Source of the DNA: Wuchereria bancrofti
Lineage: Eukaryota > Nematoda > Chromadorea > Rhabditida > Onchocercidae
Assembly (NCBI GenBank): GCA_005281725.1
Contig: SSBO01000008.1
Span: 1,178,001-1,242,000, forward strand
Length of the DNA: 64,000 nucleotides
Reading direction: 5' to 3'
Shown here piece by piece: positions 37,951 to 51,239 of this stretch. How positions within the stretch are numbered: position 1 is the first letter of the stretch; every line of letters starts with the position of its first letter. Under the pieces are notes generated by a model. It made no database searches. It worked only from the letters and a program-made list of their open reading frames with translations, and had not been told where the DNA came from. The translations under genes and the position numbers were made by a program.

Positions 37951-40900
37951 ATGTCGTCACTTCCTTATCCGCCATATTATTATACGGCTGCTACCGTTTC
38001 TCCAACATCGACGCATTTTCGCCCATGTTTGGCGCAAATGCCAACACCATCCAGGTGATTATACATTTCATATCTTATTATTACAATTAATTAGTTATAA
38101 GATATATAGTTATTATTATGATTGTCAGCATAATAATACATTTTGTTGAAAAGTTAAAAATTATGTTAATCACTTTTTAATATAAATATAATTATAAAGA
38201 TAACAGATAACGTATGCATATTTACGTTTATCCATTTAAACTACTTTAATCACGCTGTTATAACATTATTATCACTATAAATTTGTTAAGCACTTAAAAA
38301 CTTAATGTTAGAAACTAATATTAGTCATGATTTTTATTTAATTTTGTTATAGAGACATACATATACATATATTTATGCTCATTATTTTAATTATATCAAT
38401 CATGATATATAATCATGATTATTGCAGTAGTACAGATACGGTAATATGTCCATTTGATAGAAAAAGTAATGTTTTCGTTGCTATTTTAATATTTATTGAA
38501 TTCTGATGAAAATAAAAGAAATAGATCTTCTTTTGAATAAGTGATTTAATGTGAAGCAAAAAAATAAATCGAATTTTAGTTACAAAAGAATTTTTAAATT
38601 GCTATCAATAGATTTAATTATAATAGCATCTATACGAGAAAAAAAAATGAAAAAATTGATCAAAAAATTCTTGACAATAACATACTATTTTCTTTATTAA
38701 CCTTTCTGTTAATCTCTTTATCATTCATTACTTTGATATTATTAGATTTTCCGGTTTCGTTTCTTTTTTTTGCTTTTTGGGAAAATTTTTTTGTTCTGAA
38801 AATATTGGAAAAATTAAAAAAATAATTCAATGCTTACCATTCGGTGAACTGTTAAAGTTTGTTCCTAGTTGATGTAATTTATTGTATTTTCCAAACTTTC
38901 AAAATTCAAATATATCTAATAATTTAATAAGCAATGATCAATGAGTTAATTTCTTGATTATTTTGGCTCTTAGTCCAGATTTTTTTCAAGAATGTAAGGT
39001 TTTTAATTGGTCTCTTAAAAAATATGTCATCCAGATTTATTTGCTTCTATATTCTGTTTCTTTTATATAAATAAGGCAATGAAAAAGTCATTACGAAATT
39101 ATCAATTAATAATGTGATAAAATAAAATATAAAAGTATATTATCATGCCAAAACGGCGGGTATACGGTAGAACAATTGATTTCTGTCAGCAAAAATCGAT
39201 ATAACATCAATCATCGATGATTTAGAAAAAAACTAACGAAATGATGTATTAAAACCATTACTGATATATGTTTCCCTTTCTAACAGTATGTCTTCCAGGT
39301 TTTGGGGATTTATTTTCCTTTAAATATAGCTTTTGCAATTTATAAATCATTTTTACAAGTTTCAAATTTTATGAAATTTTAATAGGTCTTGAAGATATAT
39401 TTCATCTATTACTGTAACTCCAGTTTTAGAATCAAATTTAAATGATTTCAAGTAATTGCTAATTCTTTATAATTCTTCATGTAATAAACATCGTAAAATT
39501 TCATTTCATTTTTTTTTATAATTCTTCATGTAAAATTTCATTTCGGGTGCTTATAATTCATTCGCTATTGATATAATTTTACCTCTTTCGTTCAATGAGT
39601 ACCTTGTTAATACTTAAAATTTAAATAAAAGTTGATGAATCAGCAACATAAATATTTCATTTTGCATTTTTTTCTAATAATTCAATTACAGTTTGACACT
39701 AAATTTAATATAAATAATATTAATTATTGAAATATTTAATGTTACCTCACGATTTGAATTTTTATTTTCAGTTCAACATTGTCAAATTTTTCAATTGAAA
39801 GTATCTTATCAAGACGGGTATCAGTACCACCACTTCCACCATTACCGTTAACAAATGATTTTGCTGTTGCTGCTGCTGCAGCTGCTACCGTTGCATGGCC
39901 TAGCATGCCACCACATTTCTCATATCCTCGTAAAATTTTATCATTTTCATATCATTAATTAATTAACAAGTGTTAAGCTATCATTAAATATCATCTTTGT
40001 ATCATTCTGTTATGATACATTTCATTTTTGCTTAACTTTAGCTTGATAATTGTGAACAAAAAGTATATAAATTATAAATGACAAGCAAAATGTAAAGCTT
40101 CTTTTTAGTAATAACAAGAGACTTAATAGCAAAAATTTGATAAAAATTAGAGAAATAAATTTTAAATCACTATTTTTTATTGTTAATTTTAAATTGATTT
40201 TACAAAATGTTAACAGTTCTTTAATAATACTTAATAATTAATTATTAATATGCGTTTGCACTTTAAATGACGAACTTTGTTGTTACTAATATATACTACT
40301 TATAATTATATATAAACGATTATGTCACATAAACTTAAATTATTGACATTAATTAGATTAAATAATATACGATTAAATATTCCATTCCAAATTTTTCATA
40401 AGCAAACAATTAAAGCATAACGTGAAAGAATTGAAATTTCTTTTATTTAGAAAAAAAGATGAAAACTTTCGGAAAGTTTGAAATTTAACATTTCAGACCC
40501 CGGTTTTCCGTATATCAATAATGGTTTTATCACATCATTTCATCCATTTCATTACGGTAGTAAACGAAAACGACGTCATCGAACAATTTTTAGCGAAGAA
40601 CAATTGCAAATTTTAGAAAATGCATTTCAAGGAACCCATTATCCTGATGTAATGCTACGCGAAAAACTTGCCGTACAGTGTGACCTCAAGGAAGAGCGGG
40701 TAGAGGTAATGAAATTTTAGTTGAAAAATTTTTTGCACAATCTTTTACAGAACTTTTTTAAAATATACTTTGTGTATGATCAAAATATTAATTAATACAG
40801 ATTTTAAAATTTCTAACATAATTTTTTTGTTTGATAATTCCATTGCAATAATCACTTTTTATAAGTTTTTTCCTTTTTTTTTGCATTATTTTCATTATAT

Positions 40901-41810
40901 TTATTAAACGCTTTCTTGCGTAATATTTTGCGTGTTTTTTCTTCCCTTATTTATATTTAAAATATATTGAACAATTTAATACTTTAACTTTTCATGCAAT
41001 CATAATTCAAAATCCTATCAACAAATAATATTTCAAGTATTTTATTTCTAAATCTTAACACTGCCATGTATATTAAACTGCAAAATAATTTTGTAACTGT
41101 AATTTTAACAAATATTAAAATTCAGTTTTAAATTCTTTTCTTTATTTTTTATTACTTTTCGATGTAAACTAACTGGAAAAGTAACTAAAAAACAATTTTT
41201 TCATAATTTGATATTAGCATTAAATCATATAAACAAATTCGTCCAATCTTTTGTTAAAATTTTTGTAATGGTTTGTCAAGATAATACATAATTTCAAGAA
41301 AATATGATTATATAATTAATAGAAAATAAAAAATTTTGCTACACATATGTTGTTTAATTTTCTAACAAATTAAACTACTGATAATGCTAATTGTTGAGTT
41401 GCTAATAAAAATAATTAATGAAAATTTGTAAGAAAGAAAGGAACTTAAAAAATTCACAGTGTAAGATAGAGCAATAATTATTGCATTCATAGCAATAGGA
41501 TGAAACTTTTTTTTCAAAAAAAATTTTTTACAAATTAAATTAAGAAAATTAATTTAATTTTTTTTTTTAGGTATGGTTTAAAAATCGTCGTGCAAAAGAT
41601 CGTAAGCAGAAACGTGAAATTGATACAAAAGATGGTAGAGGACAAAAGATGAGCGCATCTGACGAATCAGATTACGAGGTATCTGATGACGATGATGACT
41701 GTACCAAAGTTAAAAAGCATCGTTTATCAGCAAACAATGATACGACTAATAAGAGTACTAATAATAATAAAATGGTGGAAATTAAAAAAGAACCTAAAAA
41801 TACAATTTAG
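37951..41810 (+). CDS. gsc: Goosecoid-type homeobox transcription factor, complete, 4 exons
   Basis: Exons 37951-38054, 39772-39929, 40497-40705 and 41571-41810 join in frame to 236 residues. An eh1/GEH Groucho-binding repressor motif FSIESIL sits at residues 41-47, then SRR and a Pro/Ala-rich segment with eight consecutive alanines or nearly so. The homeodomain runs from about residue 112 to 171 ([20 protein letters not shown] ... [11 protein letters not shown]), with Lys at position 50, the bicoid/goosecoid DNA-specificity residue, and Asn at 51. The combination of eh1 and this K50 domain identifies goosecoid; the worm counterpart is ceh-45. An intron splits the homeodomain just before WFKNRRAK (after position 46), common in paired-like genes. 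The tail is acidic (SDDDDD) and ends with a SUMO-like IKKE. Unusual: Asp at homeodomain position 56, where Trp is usual. Confidence 0.92.
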
Positions 41811-41879
41811 CATTTTTATTTCTAAAAAGATTAATGAAGAAATAATTAAAAATTGAGGAAAAAATATAATTATTAATAG

Positions 41880-41885
41880 AATAAA
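41880..41885 (+). terminator. Poly(A) signal candidate of the homeobox gene
   Basis: AATAAA about 70 bases after the TAG stop. Position fits a short 3' UTR; usage is inferred. Confidence 0.4.
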
Positions 41886-44800
41886 TTAATGAAATTCAAA
41901 AAAAAAAGAGTGTCGTCAAAATTTGAATTAAATATGATTTACAAAATATTCATTGATTACCTTTTAATAATATTTTAATGTTTTCTTTTTTTTTTTTAAT
42001 TTTTGATATTGGTGTATATTTGTTGTTAGACGTGTACCTAAGCTAAAATTGTTTGCCATACACATGTGTATACATGTGTTTAACTAATTAAAAAAAAATT
42101 TTTTTTTCTATGAATTGATAAAATTGAACGCATTATTTCAAAAATTGTCGGTGAATTTATTTTTGTGAAAATAATTTCAAAATTTATAATTTCTTATATT
42201 TATTATTATTACTATTATTATTGCAAATTTGAATTTTGCAAATTATTCCAAAAATTTATGTTTGAAGAATTTTTCTGCGATTGAAAAGCTTTCACAAAAG
42301 CTATTGTGTCCAAAAGGATGAAATTGTCATTTTTGTCGTTCAAATGTAATTATAATTATAGTAGCTAAATTTATGCTTTATTGTAATTAGATAAGAGTTT
42401 TAATTCTGTGACATTAGCGCCAAGCAACTTTCATTGCTATTATATTGTAATTTGTGTTTTTTTTTTTCTCCAAATAGAGTTTTTTGATTTCTTACAATAT
42501 AAACAAACTAATAAGAGTGCATTTGTTATTTACTTCGATATAAGTTTCCATCTTTTTATTTTTCATTTTCTTTTTTTACAAGTTCTGCTTTTTAAATTGT
42601 TTATTCAATGAAATTTTAAATATATTTTGTTGAAATTATAGCAAAAGATAGCGGGTTTTTTTTTTTATTTCATTATTCTTTTCTTCGTTTTTTCTTTTTT
42701 AGATTTGGAATGAAAAGAATTTATTAGAAATTAATATAAAATTATATAACAAATTTGTTAAAGGATAATTTTATCGCACATTAAAATATACCGTATCTTA
42801 TTTTCCGGTTTTTCATCCTAACAAATACAACTTTATTTTCAACAGTTTGAGTTGAAATGACTGCTAGAATCCAGTTATTAAATTTATTCAATTGGTTTCA
42901 TTTGCATTTAATTCAAAGTTTTGTTAGTTTAAAAGGTTATTATACAAGAAAGAATAAAAGAAAGAGAAAAAAGAGTGATAGAGAAAGAGAAAATGAGGGA
43001 GAAAGGGAAAGAGGAAGAAAGAAAAAAAAGCAATTTTTCTATTACTTATTCATTAATATAATTATCAAAAGATCAAAAAGTTTTCACTTGTTTTTTTTGT
43101 TTTTTTTTTTGCTTTTTTGTCTAATATTTAAAATTAATGAAAAAACTAACTGATCAATTATTTAAGTATTTGAATTAATGCATTATTTAGTAATAACTTG
43201 TTTTGAACAGTTTTTTTTCTTTTCTCCTTTTTCTCGATGGAAATTTACAATTTTAATTGAGGAAATTAATTCAATTAAATGATACTTTTATTCCTTCTCC
43301 TTATCAATACTAGTGATTTTGCTGACAATTTTCCTTTTTTTATCAATTGTTAATAAAAATATATTTGCGCAAAGGCATACGTCTATTACTAATTATTAAA
43401 GTAATTAAATTACGATATGAGTATTTCATAATTTTACAAATTATAAACCGTTTCTTGCCTTTCTTCTCCTATCTTCTTTTCCCATCCTTATTTTCTTTAT
43501 TTTAATCAATGATACCTCTATTATCAATGCCAGTAATTTTGTTGACAATTCAAATCATTTCACATTAGATATTTCAATTTAATTCCTTATCGATTATTTT
43601 ATTTTAAGTATGATTATAATTAATACGTTTCCTATAAAACAAATGTTATTTAATAATAAATATGATTAAAATAAGAATGCTGGAGTAAAATGACTCAAAT
43701 TTGAATGAAATTTAAATCAACAGGTATATTTATTTTGTTCGCACATGATAATATCATTGTGAACATAATTAAATAAACTATTAATGAATTAGTAATAATT
43801 TAAAAATTTAAATATAGATTTAAATATATTATCAGTTGCAAATATATGATATAACAACACATATTGTTTTCTTTAATTAAAATATTATATTAATAAAATA
43901 TCTCTAATATATTATTTATTTTTTTAAAATTTGAACACATGTTCTGTTGAATCGTAATATGCAGAAGAAAACTGATAATTAACAAATAATAATAATAGTG
44001 TCAGTGCATATATCTTTTTTTTATTACATTTTATTTTCTTCCTTTCTTGCATCAAAAATTTAATTAAATTTTTTTCATTTAATTAGTTTTTTCATTTAAT
44101 TATTTAATTAGTATCAATTATTATTGATGCTTTGTAAGCTTTATTTATGCATTTTTTCTTTGAAAAAAAAAACTTGAAAAGATCAAAAATAAAAAAAAGT
44201 AAAATTTTTTAAGCTTTCTTTAAAATAATTTTTGATGAATGTAATTAAATTCGTTTGTTGTTTATTCGATCGGAAAAAGTTTAAATTTGTTTTAAACAAG
44301 AAATTATTGACTGATAAAGATTTTTTGTTTTTTGAATTTTAAAATCTTAAAATTAAACTAAAAGAAAAAGGAAAAAAAACCGCATTTCATTAGTGTAATA
44401 TTAAAGATTACAATGTATTTATCATTAGATTTAATTGAAAGGAATGTTCCGTCCGCTTTTTTCAACGAAATAAATCCTAAAAGTAACAAATGATACTGTA
44501 ATTTGATTGTTTGTATCTTAATCGGATTGTCTGATTCTCATCACTTTATCAATCTTTTCGATGTGATATATTTTGCACTTATCCAATTGTCAATATTATC
44601 GATAGAGAAACAATTGAGGAAAACCTGTTTTATTTTCTATTTTATCGCATTTTATCAGCACTAAATTATCACTTTTACATTTTTAATAGATTAAAAAAAT
44701 TTTAAATCTTCAAAAATTCTTTCGAAAATTTGAAAATTTTTTGTAAAAAATAAAAATAAACAAACATCAATGTTATACCATTATGCAATATTATTTCATA

Positions 44801-47800
44801 TTAAAATATATTTGAAAATTTCTAAATAACTTTGATGAGTCTAAAATTTGTATTCTTTATTATTTATGATATGCTTATAAAATGAAATTTATTTCAAAAA
44901 ATTCAAACAATGAACAAAATCATTATTACAATTGATACAAAATTTTGATTTCTACACAATACTATCAGTTAAATGATTGTGATGAGGAAAAAAGAAATGT
45001 ATGATTTAATGAATGAATGAATAATGATTAAAATCTTTGCTCTAATTAATTCAAAGATTAAGATGAAACGAAACATTTCAATTATCATTTAAACAATACC
45101 GATTAACGAAAATATGAAAGTGTGTACAATTGAATGTAGAATTATATCATTTGATCAAATCGAATAAAAATGTTTTTCAAAATTAACAATCTCTCTGTCC
45201 TTTAGAAATTGATTTAGATAGAAAGAAAGAAAGGTACACAACATATAACAATCCATTCTGTTGAGCTCCCAAATTTCTCATTCCATTCCATTCCACTCTT
45301 TCCCTCTTATTGTCCCACTACCTTATGTGTAACCTTTCCCCTCTTTACGTTCCATGTATCCTTTCCTTAATTGAATTATTCATACCTCAATGAATTCATC
45401 AATTTCATCTTCGACTCTCGGTGCAGCAACATCTCTTCGTCTTCTGTATATTATAACTACATTAAAAAAAAACCATTACCAATACACCAAAAGAAAAAAA
45501 CTTGAAATTCTAAAGTACAAAAGGGAAAACAAATTTTATTAAACAAAAAAATAAGGAAAATTTTATTTCTCGTATTTATATAATTTTATATAATATAATA
45601 CTTGAAATTCGAAATTGTTTTTATTATTTAGTTTTATTACAGATTGTTTATAGTTGTTTATTATAGATTACGTTATTTTTACTACAGATTATTATTTAAT
45701 TGATTAAATGCTGCATACCAAAGGACATATCAAATATATTAGAAAATTAATCCTTTTTCCCAATTACAATTTATGCCTACATCTTTTAATCTTCTTTGTT
45801 TTAAATTTAACATTTAATGAATAAGCTATTAAAATTGCAAGATTGTGCACCAATCAACTCTTAATGAACTAATTAATTAATGAGCAATAATGTTAATAAT
45901 CAATGATAAGACCAATAATGTTTGTAAGGAAGCATTTTTCATTTACATCCAATTCAATCATCGAAAATATCACTGTTGTTAAATATATCATCAAAAACTA
46001 GAACAAGAACAGCAGCAACAACAACAATAACAATAACAACAACAACAAGACCATCATCATGAAGGGATCATTTTGATTTCATTTTATTTAATCTTTTTTT
46101 TTTTCATTTATTATATATATATTACACGTTTTATATATTAATTGCTTTAATTTGTATATTTCTGCACATTGTGTTTTCTTGATTAATTAATATGACAATA
46201 AGTTGACAAGATATTCCGTACTATTTGTATTTCTATAACCAAAGTAAATAGAAATTATTTTGTGAAAAGTACTAATGAGAATATGCTTCCATTAAGTTCT
46301 ATTAATAAACAAACAATCAATTTTTCTGAATATTTGAAGGTATTGAATGAAGCTTCACATTTCGCACATTTGTTTAGCTAAAGTAAACAAACAAAGTATT
46401 CAAAAGTTTACACTGGATATCATCCCCAATAGTAGCAGTAATGGTAGCGATGATAATAATAATAAGTAGTAAGTAATCAGTCGTAAGTAGTAAGTAATAA
46501 GTAGTAAGTGGTTTTATTACATGCAATTTAATTATGTATAAATCGTTAATTTATTTGTAAAATAATCATTTTTATATTTTTCATTATTTCGATAATAATA
46601 GTTATAACAGTGATAACGATAATGATAATGATAATGGTGATGAACAGGATCAGTGTTATAACTTCCGAAGATTATAATACTGAAAGATTGCTATATCGAT
46701 TACTGAAATTAGTTTCAAATGTAAAATTTTTGTACTTGAATTACTAAATAATTTATGATTGGTAGTAAATAAATATAAATGTAATTAATTGAAAATAATA
46801 TTAAAATTAACTAACTGAAGATATTTCTGAAGATTATTAGTAGTTGAAAAATGTAATTATGAAAAATAAATGAAATTTTCTGTCTTTCAAAATTTTGTTC
46901 CGAATTTGTTAATTTTTAATTTAGTTCTTTTTTTTTTGGGAAATATATTATTCAAAAATTTTTAAACATAGCTTTTGTCATTTGATTTGATAATCTATTA
47001 CAGTAACCATATGATATTTGAATAATAGAATATATCTTAGCAACTGAGAATTAATAACTGTATTAAATGCTATCTTTTATTTTACCATTGTAAGATAGCT
47101 ATAGCTCTCTAAGAAGCTTATCAATAGAGGTGACTATAAATGTAATCCGTTTGTAAACAATATTTAATCCGGTCTGTTTCATTTTGGATCAACATGTTAC
47201 CTGAAATAAAACTAAGCTACCGGACAGGTGTAATAATGCATGAAATGAGATGAAATGGTTGAATTAATCAAATTGATATTAAATTTGAAAAAGAAGTAGC
47301 AAAAAATGAATTCAATGGCATTATTAGCAATCTTTTAATAATGAAAAATCGTAATTAACAATTATTATTTCTTCTTTTTGAAATAAATTTACTAAATGTA
47401 AAAAATGATAATGGCTGAAGTAGATGGAAGTTATATTTTATAAGTTTCAAATAAAATTTTATTTGCATTATAGCGTTAACTCAAAAATAAAAAATACAAT
47501 AAGCAAAAAGATCTCAAAAAAGAAAAGAATAAACAATTCGACAAGCGAAGAGCAAAAATTTAATATCGATAAGCATAATTTTGAAATAATCTTTTAACAC
47601 TATTCCGGAATATAGAATTATACCGATTAAGTTTTGTAGATAAATGGACAATCAATATAATTAAATGTGTTATACTCAAACGAATTCATATTTCTGGTTT
47701 GCATTATTTGATTATTCAGATTAAGTATTTTTGAAAATTTCATTAATTATCATTTTCGCATCGTTTCCAAAATTTAAATAATATTCTAAGTTTTAAAATT

Positions 47801-48814
47801 TATAAACACATACATACTTTTAATATGTCGAATATTTAATAAAACCAGACTCATCTTTATTAGTGATTTCATTAATCTTTGATAGAAAAATGTTTTTAAA
47901 TAATATTAAACATTTTGCAGCGATTAATGTCGAAAAATATTGCAGCAATAGCATTTGTCATTTTAATTAATTACTTCAATTTCAATTTACATTCCTAATT
48001 AATCGTTAAATCCAGCTGAAGATTACTGTATTTTATGATTTCTTTCGAAATTTTTAAGCTTTAATGTGATGACTGCAAGGATTATTCCCTTATCATAGAT
48101 TTTTCTGCTTAACATGAGTTGTGTATGATAAGATGAAATTTTTATTAAATTAAAGGTTCGTCTAATTTATAGTATATAATTGCAATTATATTTTGTTATA
48201 TACGACAAGTTTTATAAATTATAAAAAAAACAGATTTATTTGTTCAATCACACTAAATTCTCACATTTATAAATTAACAAATTTAATAAATAAACAAATT
48301 TAATAAATTAACAAACTTATTAGATTGTACTAAATTTTTAAAAGATTTTGTTACTAATAAATAAATGTTAGTCTCATCAAGAAATATTAGCCTAATAGCA
48401 TCCGAAACTGTTAGGGTATTTGTAGAGTTTACATAACAGCAATATATGTGAATGACCTTTAACCCCCACCGTGATCCTTTCGCACAATTTTCCAATAATA
48501 GCAAATAACAATGAGTGAAAAGAAAATAGCAATGATCAAAATGATCTGTGCAGTAAGACGGAATTTTTTTTTTAAAAATACAAACTAAAAATTTGATCAA
48601 TAATTCTCTCTCCTTCTCTCTTTCTTTTACTCCTTTTCTCTCTCTCTCTCTCTCTCTTTCCCTTCTTTTCGCTTCTTTTCATTTAACATTTATCCCCATT
48701 TTTAGATGTACAAATATAGTACTTATTTATTTGATGTTGATTATTTACTTAATAAAAGAAGTGGGAAAATGATTGATAAAGAGAGAGAGAGAGAGAAAAG
48801 AGAAGAAAGAAAAA

Positions 48815-48971
48815 GAGACGGAGAGAAAGAGAAAAGGAGGAAAAAGTAGAAACACGATTGATGAAAGAGAGGTAAAAATAGATGAATGAAAGAAAGAGAG
48901 ACGGAGAGAAAGATAAAAGGAGGAAAAAGTAGAAATACGATTGATGAAAGAGAGGTAAAAATGGATGAATG
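48815..48971. repeat. Two-copy direct duplication, 83-base spacing
   Basis: A purine-rich segment starting GAGACGGAGAGAAAGA and ending GATGAATG at 48815-48888 recurs at 48898-48971 with only a few substitutions. Both contain GTAGAAAYACGATTGATGAA. It is a recent tandem duplication next to GA microsatellites. Confidence 0.9.
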
Positions 48972-49197
48972 TATTGTAGAATGGGTTATTTTCCTAATAA
49001 CTTCTTCAGGGTTTTTGTGATGATTACACACATTAAGTACACTCATCTCGAAATCTCGGGAAAACACTTTATTCATCGGGGAATTTTCAAATAAATGACA
49101 ATGAATAGTACTTCTCCACTGGAATATGAAAAATATTTCTGAAGCTAATAATATTAAACTAATTCATCTATATATCATGTTAATAGCTAATTTCTTA

Positions 49198-49259
49198 TTA
49201 TTATCATTATTATTATTATTATTATCATTATTATCATTATTATTATCATTATTATCAAT
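49198..49259. repeat. (ATT/ATC)n trinucleotide repeat
   Basis: About 60 bases of TTA with regularly placed TCA units in intergenic DNA. Confidence 0.9.
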
Positions 49260-50747
49260 GTAATAGTAATTCGGTGGTGTAGTATTGATCTATTATTAAT
49301 TAATTATTAGTTAATGGCATTTTAATTATTAATTTATTATTAATTATTAATTTGTTATTGATTAATGGCAATATAATTTAGTGAAGTAAATGAATGAATG
49401 AATGAATGAATGAATGAATGAGTGAAGAAATGAAAGGAAGGAAAAAAAAAAAATGGAAAGGTATATCCAGAATATAACCCTTGACATTTTCTCTTCCTCA
49501 TACGCAACCTCATTCTACCCGAAAAGATTGTTTGAAAACAAAAAGCTTTTGGAATAATAATTACCCGATAAGTAGGTATGCATCCCACTTCAAATATACT
49601 TCTAACAAAACAAAACAAAGCAAAAGAAAAAGAAGAGGGAAAAAGAAGAGGCGGAAAAGACACTTCATTAATTGGCGGAAAAAGCACTTCATTAACTACT
49701 AACACATCCATTTTTACAAGATCAAGAAGATGATAAATCGCATTAACAACACGAGCATATGGGAATGTAAAAAAAAAAAGAGAGAGAAACATATGTATCT
49801 ATTCCGGAAATTAGACGGATTCAGGTTTGATAAAAGAATAATGTACACAATTATTTGCACACGTTATGTGGTACTGTTTGCCGGAAATTGCGTTAGATAT
49901 AATAATAATTCACGTAATTATTTACACGTATGTGTAGCATTGCTTGCTTTTTCTTTTCTTTTTTTTTTCTGCATATTTTTTGATTACTAATTATTAATAA
50001 CAAAAAAGTAATAAATAATATATATATATCGTGTTTTTTAATGATTTGATAATACAAATTCTCACATAAGTTATTATCATTCTATGATAAGGATAATAAT
50101 TCAAAATGATAACAACTCTAAAATAATAAAATATAATATTATATATATGTTAGATGTTTTGTTTGTTTTGTACAATCGTAAAGCTGTTATTTGAAATGAA
50201 ATTTGCATCTTATCAAATTTATCACCGGTACTGATAATATTCAGTACCAGGAAATATGAGCATTGAGATAATGGTACTCTGTCCAGTGTTATTATGCTAT
50301 ACTTAAAGTTAGTAATAGAAAGCAAAATTTTTATTTCCGAAATTTCTTTCGGAATTAATCTTCCAAATAAATATCCAAAATTTTTTATAATGTGTTCTAA
50401 AATGAAAAACAAAAATTAAAATAATACACATTTAGATGAAATAATTAAACGTCATTTATTTTTCTTTTTTAAAATTTAATTTTTTTATTGAAATAAGCCA
50501 TTGCATTGTATTGAAATATGAAAAAGGATTAGTTCACTTTATTATCACCAAATAAGTAATAGTAAAAATTGTAAACTGTTGTGTTAGGTGACTGACTGAC
50601 TAATCAGTGATAATCAGAATTCCTTTGTTGTTTCGATGTTTCAACGAATTCATTACATATAGAGAAAGATAGATGAGATCAGTTATTAGTTCATGTGAAG
50701 GAGAGGCGAGGAACTTTTCGGCAGCTCATTTCACTTTACAGTGGTTT

Positions 50748-50919
50748 TCATCTGGGTCCAAGATAGCACGAAACATCGGTTCGCATCTTTGGCCCATCGT
50801 CTCCACCACTGCTAGCACCGCCACCGCCTCCACCAACGCCGCCGCCACCGCCACCACCAACACCACCGCCACCACCACCACCACCTGAAATTATTGTTGT
50901 TATTGTCACCATACTATTA

Positions 50920-50950
<31 letters not shown>

Positions 50951-51239
50951 GTTATTACTACTATTATTTTCGTTATTATTATTATTATTACTATTGTTAT
51001 GAGAGTTATAATTATCAATGGTCAAAAATTTTTAAATCTTTCATAATCATATTCTCACTTCCATAATCATACTCTTGCTGATAAGCATAACCACCGTAAC
51101 CACCACCACCACCATAACCACCACCTCCACCACCATAACCACCACCTCCACCACCATAACCACCACCAGCTCCACCGGCGCCACCGCCACCACCAGTAGG
51201 TGCTCCTGGCGGCCCCATATAACAACTAGTATCACCCAT
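50748..51239 (-). CDS. Small glycine-rich protein with SCYxGP motifs at both ends, 2 exons
   Basis: Exons 51059-51239 and 50748-50884 join in frame (donor A/GTGAGA, acceptor AATTTCAG) to 105 residues. The N-terminus is MGDTSCYMGPPGAPTGGGGG, followed by repeated GGYGGGGG units and YAYQQEYDYG; exon 2 is nearly pure glycine with scattered valines, then ASSGGDDGPKMRTD and a final VSCYLGPR. So a single Cys lies in a near-identical setting at each end. No signal peptide is visible unless an upstream exon was missed; the ATG directly follows an AAAG acceptor-like site. The family is not recognised. Low-complexity Gly/Tyr proteins in worms include cuticle, eggshell, antimicrobial and RNA-binding proteins. 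The intron contains an ATT microsatellite. Unspliced exon 1 would instead end MIMKDLKIFDH. Confidence 0.65.
50915..50995. repeat. (ATT)n microsatellite inside the glycine-rich gene intron
   Basis: About 80 bases of TTA/ATT units with a few interruptions, filling most of the single intron. Confidence 0.92.

Larger units (their letters stand above)
41886..50747. other. 9 kb gene-free stretch after the homeobox gene
   Basis: Extremely AT-rich with many T runs and short microsatellites; no coding exon, tRNA or known RNA gene was recognised on either strand. Seen inside: CAA/ATG-type tracts near 46005-46060, GATAAT tracts near 46440-46640, CT tracts near 48635-48660, a duplicated purine-rich segment at 48815-48971, ATT/ATC repeats at 49198-49259 and GAAT repeats at 49390-49420. 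Possible long-range regulatory DNA for the homeobox gene, by inference only. Confidence 0.5.

Noticed and set aside
37883..38149. 88-codon plus-strand frame overlapping the first homeobox exon
   Set aside because: It is in another frame than the exon 37951-38054, which alone joins in phase to the eh1 and homeodomain exons.
42857..43153. 98-codon plus-strand frame with KRKRKKSDRERENEGERERG
   Set aside because: Purine-rich low-complexity DNA after the homeobox gene; no splice signals or domain.
49355..49792. 145-codon minus-strand frame with HSFIHSFIHS repeats
   Set aside because: The repeats come from the GAAT microsatellite, and the rest is Phe/Pro/Ser-rich with no motif or splice support.
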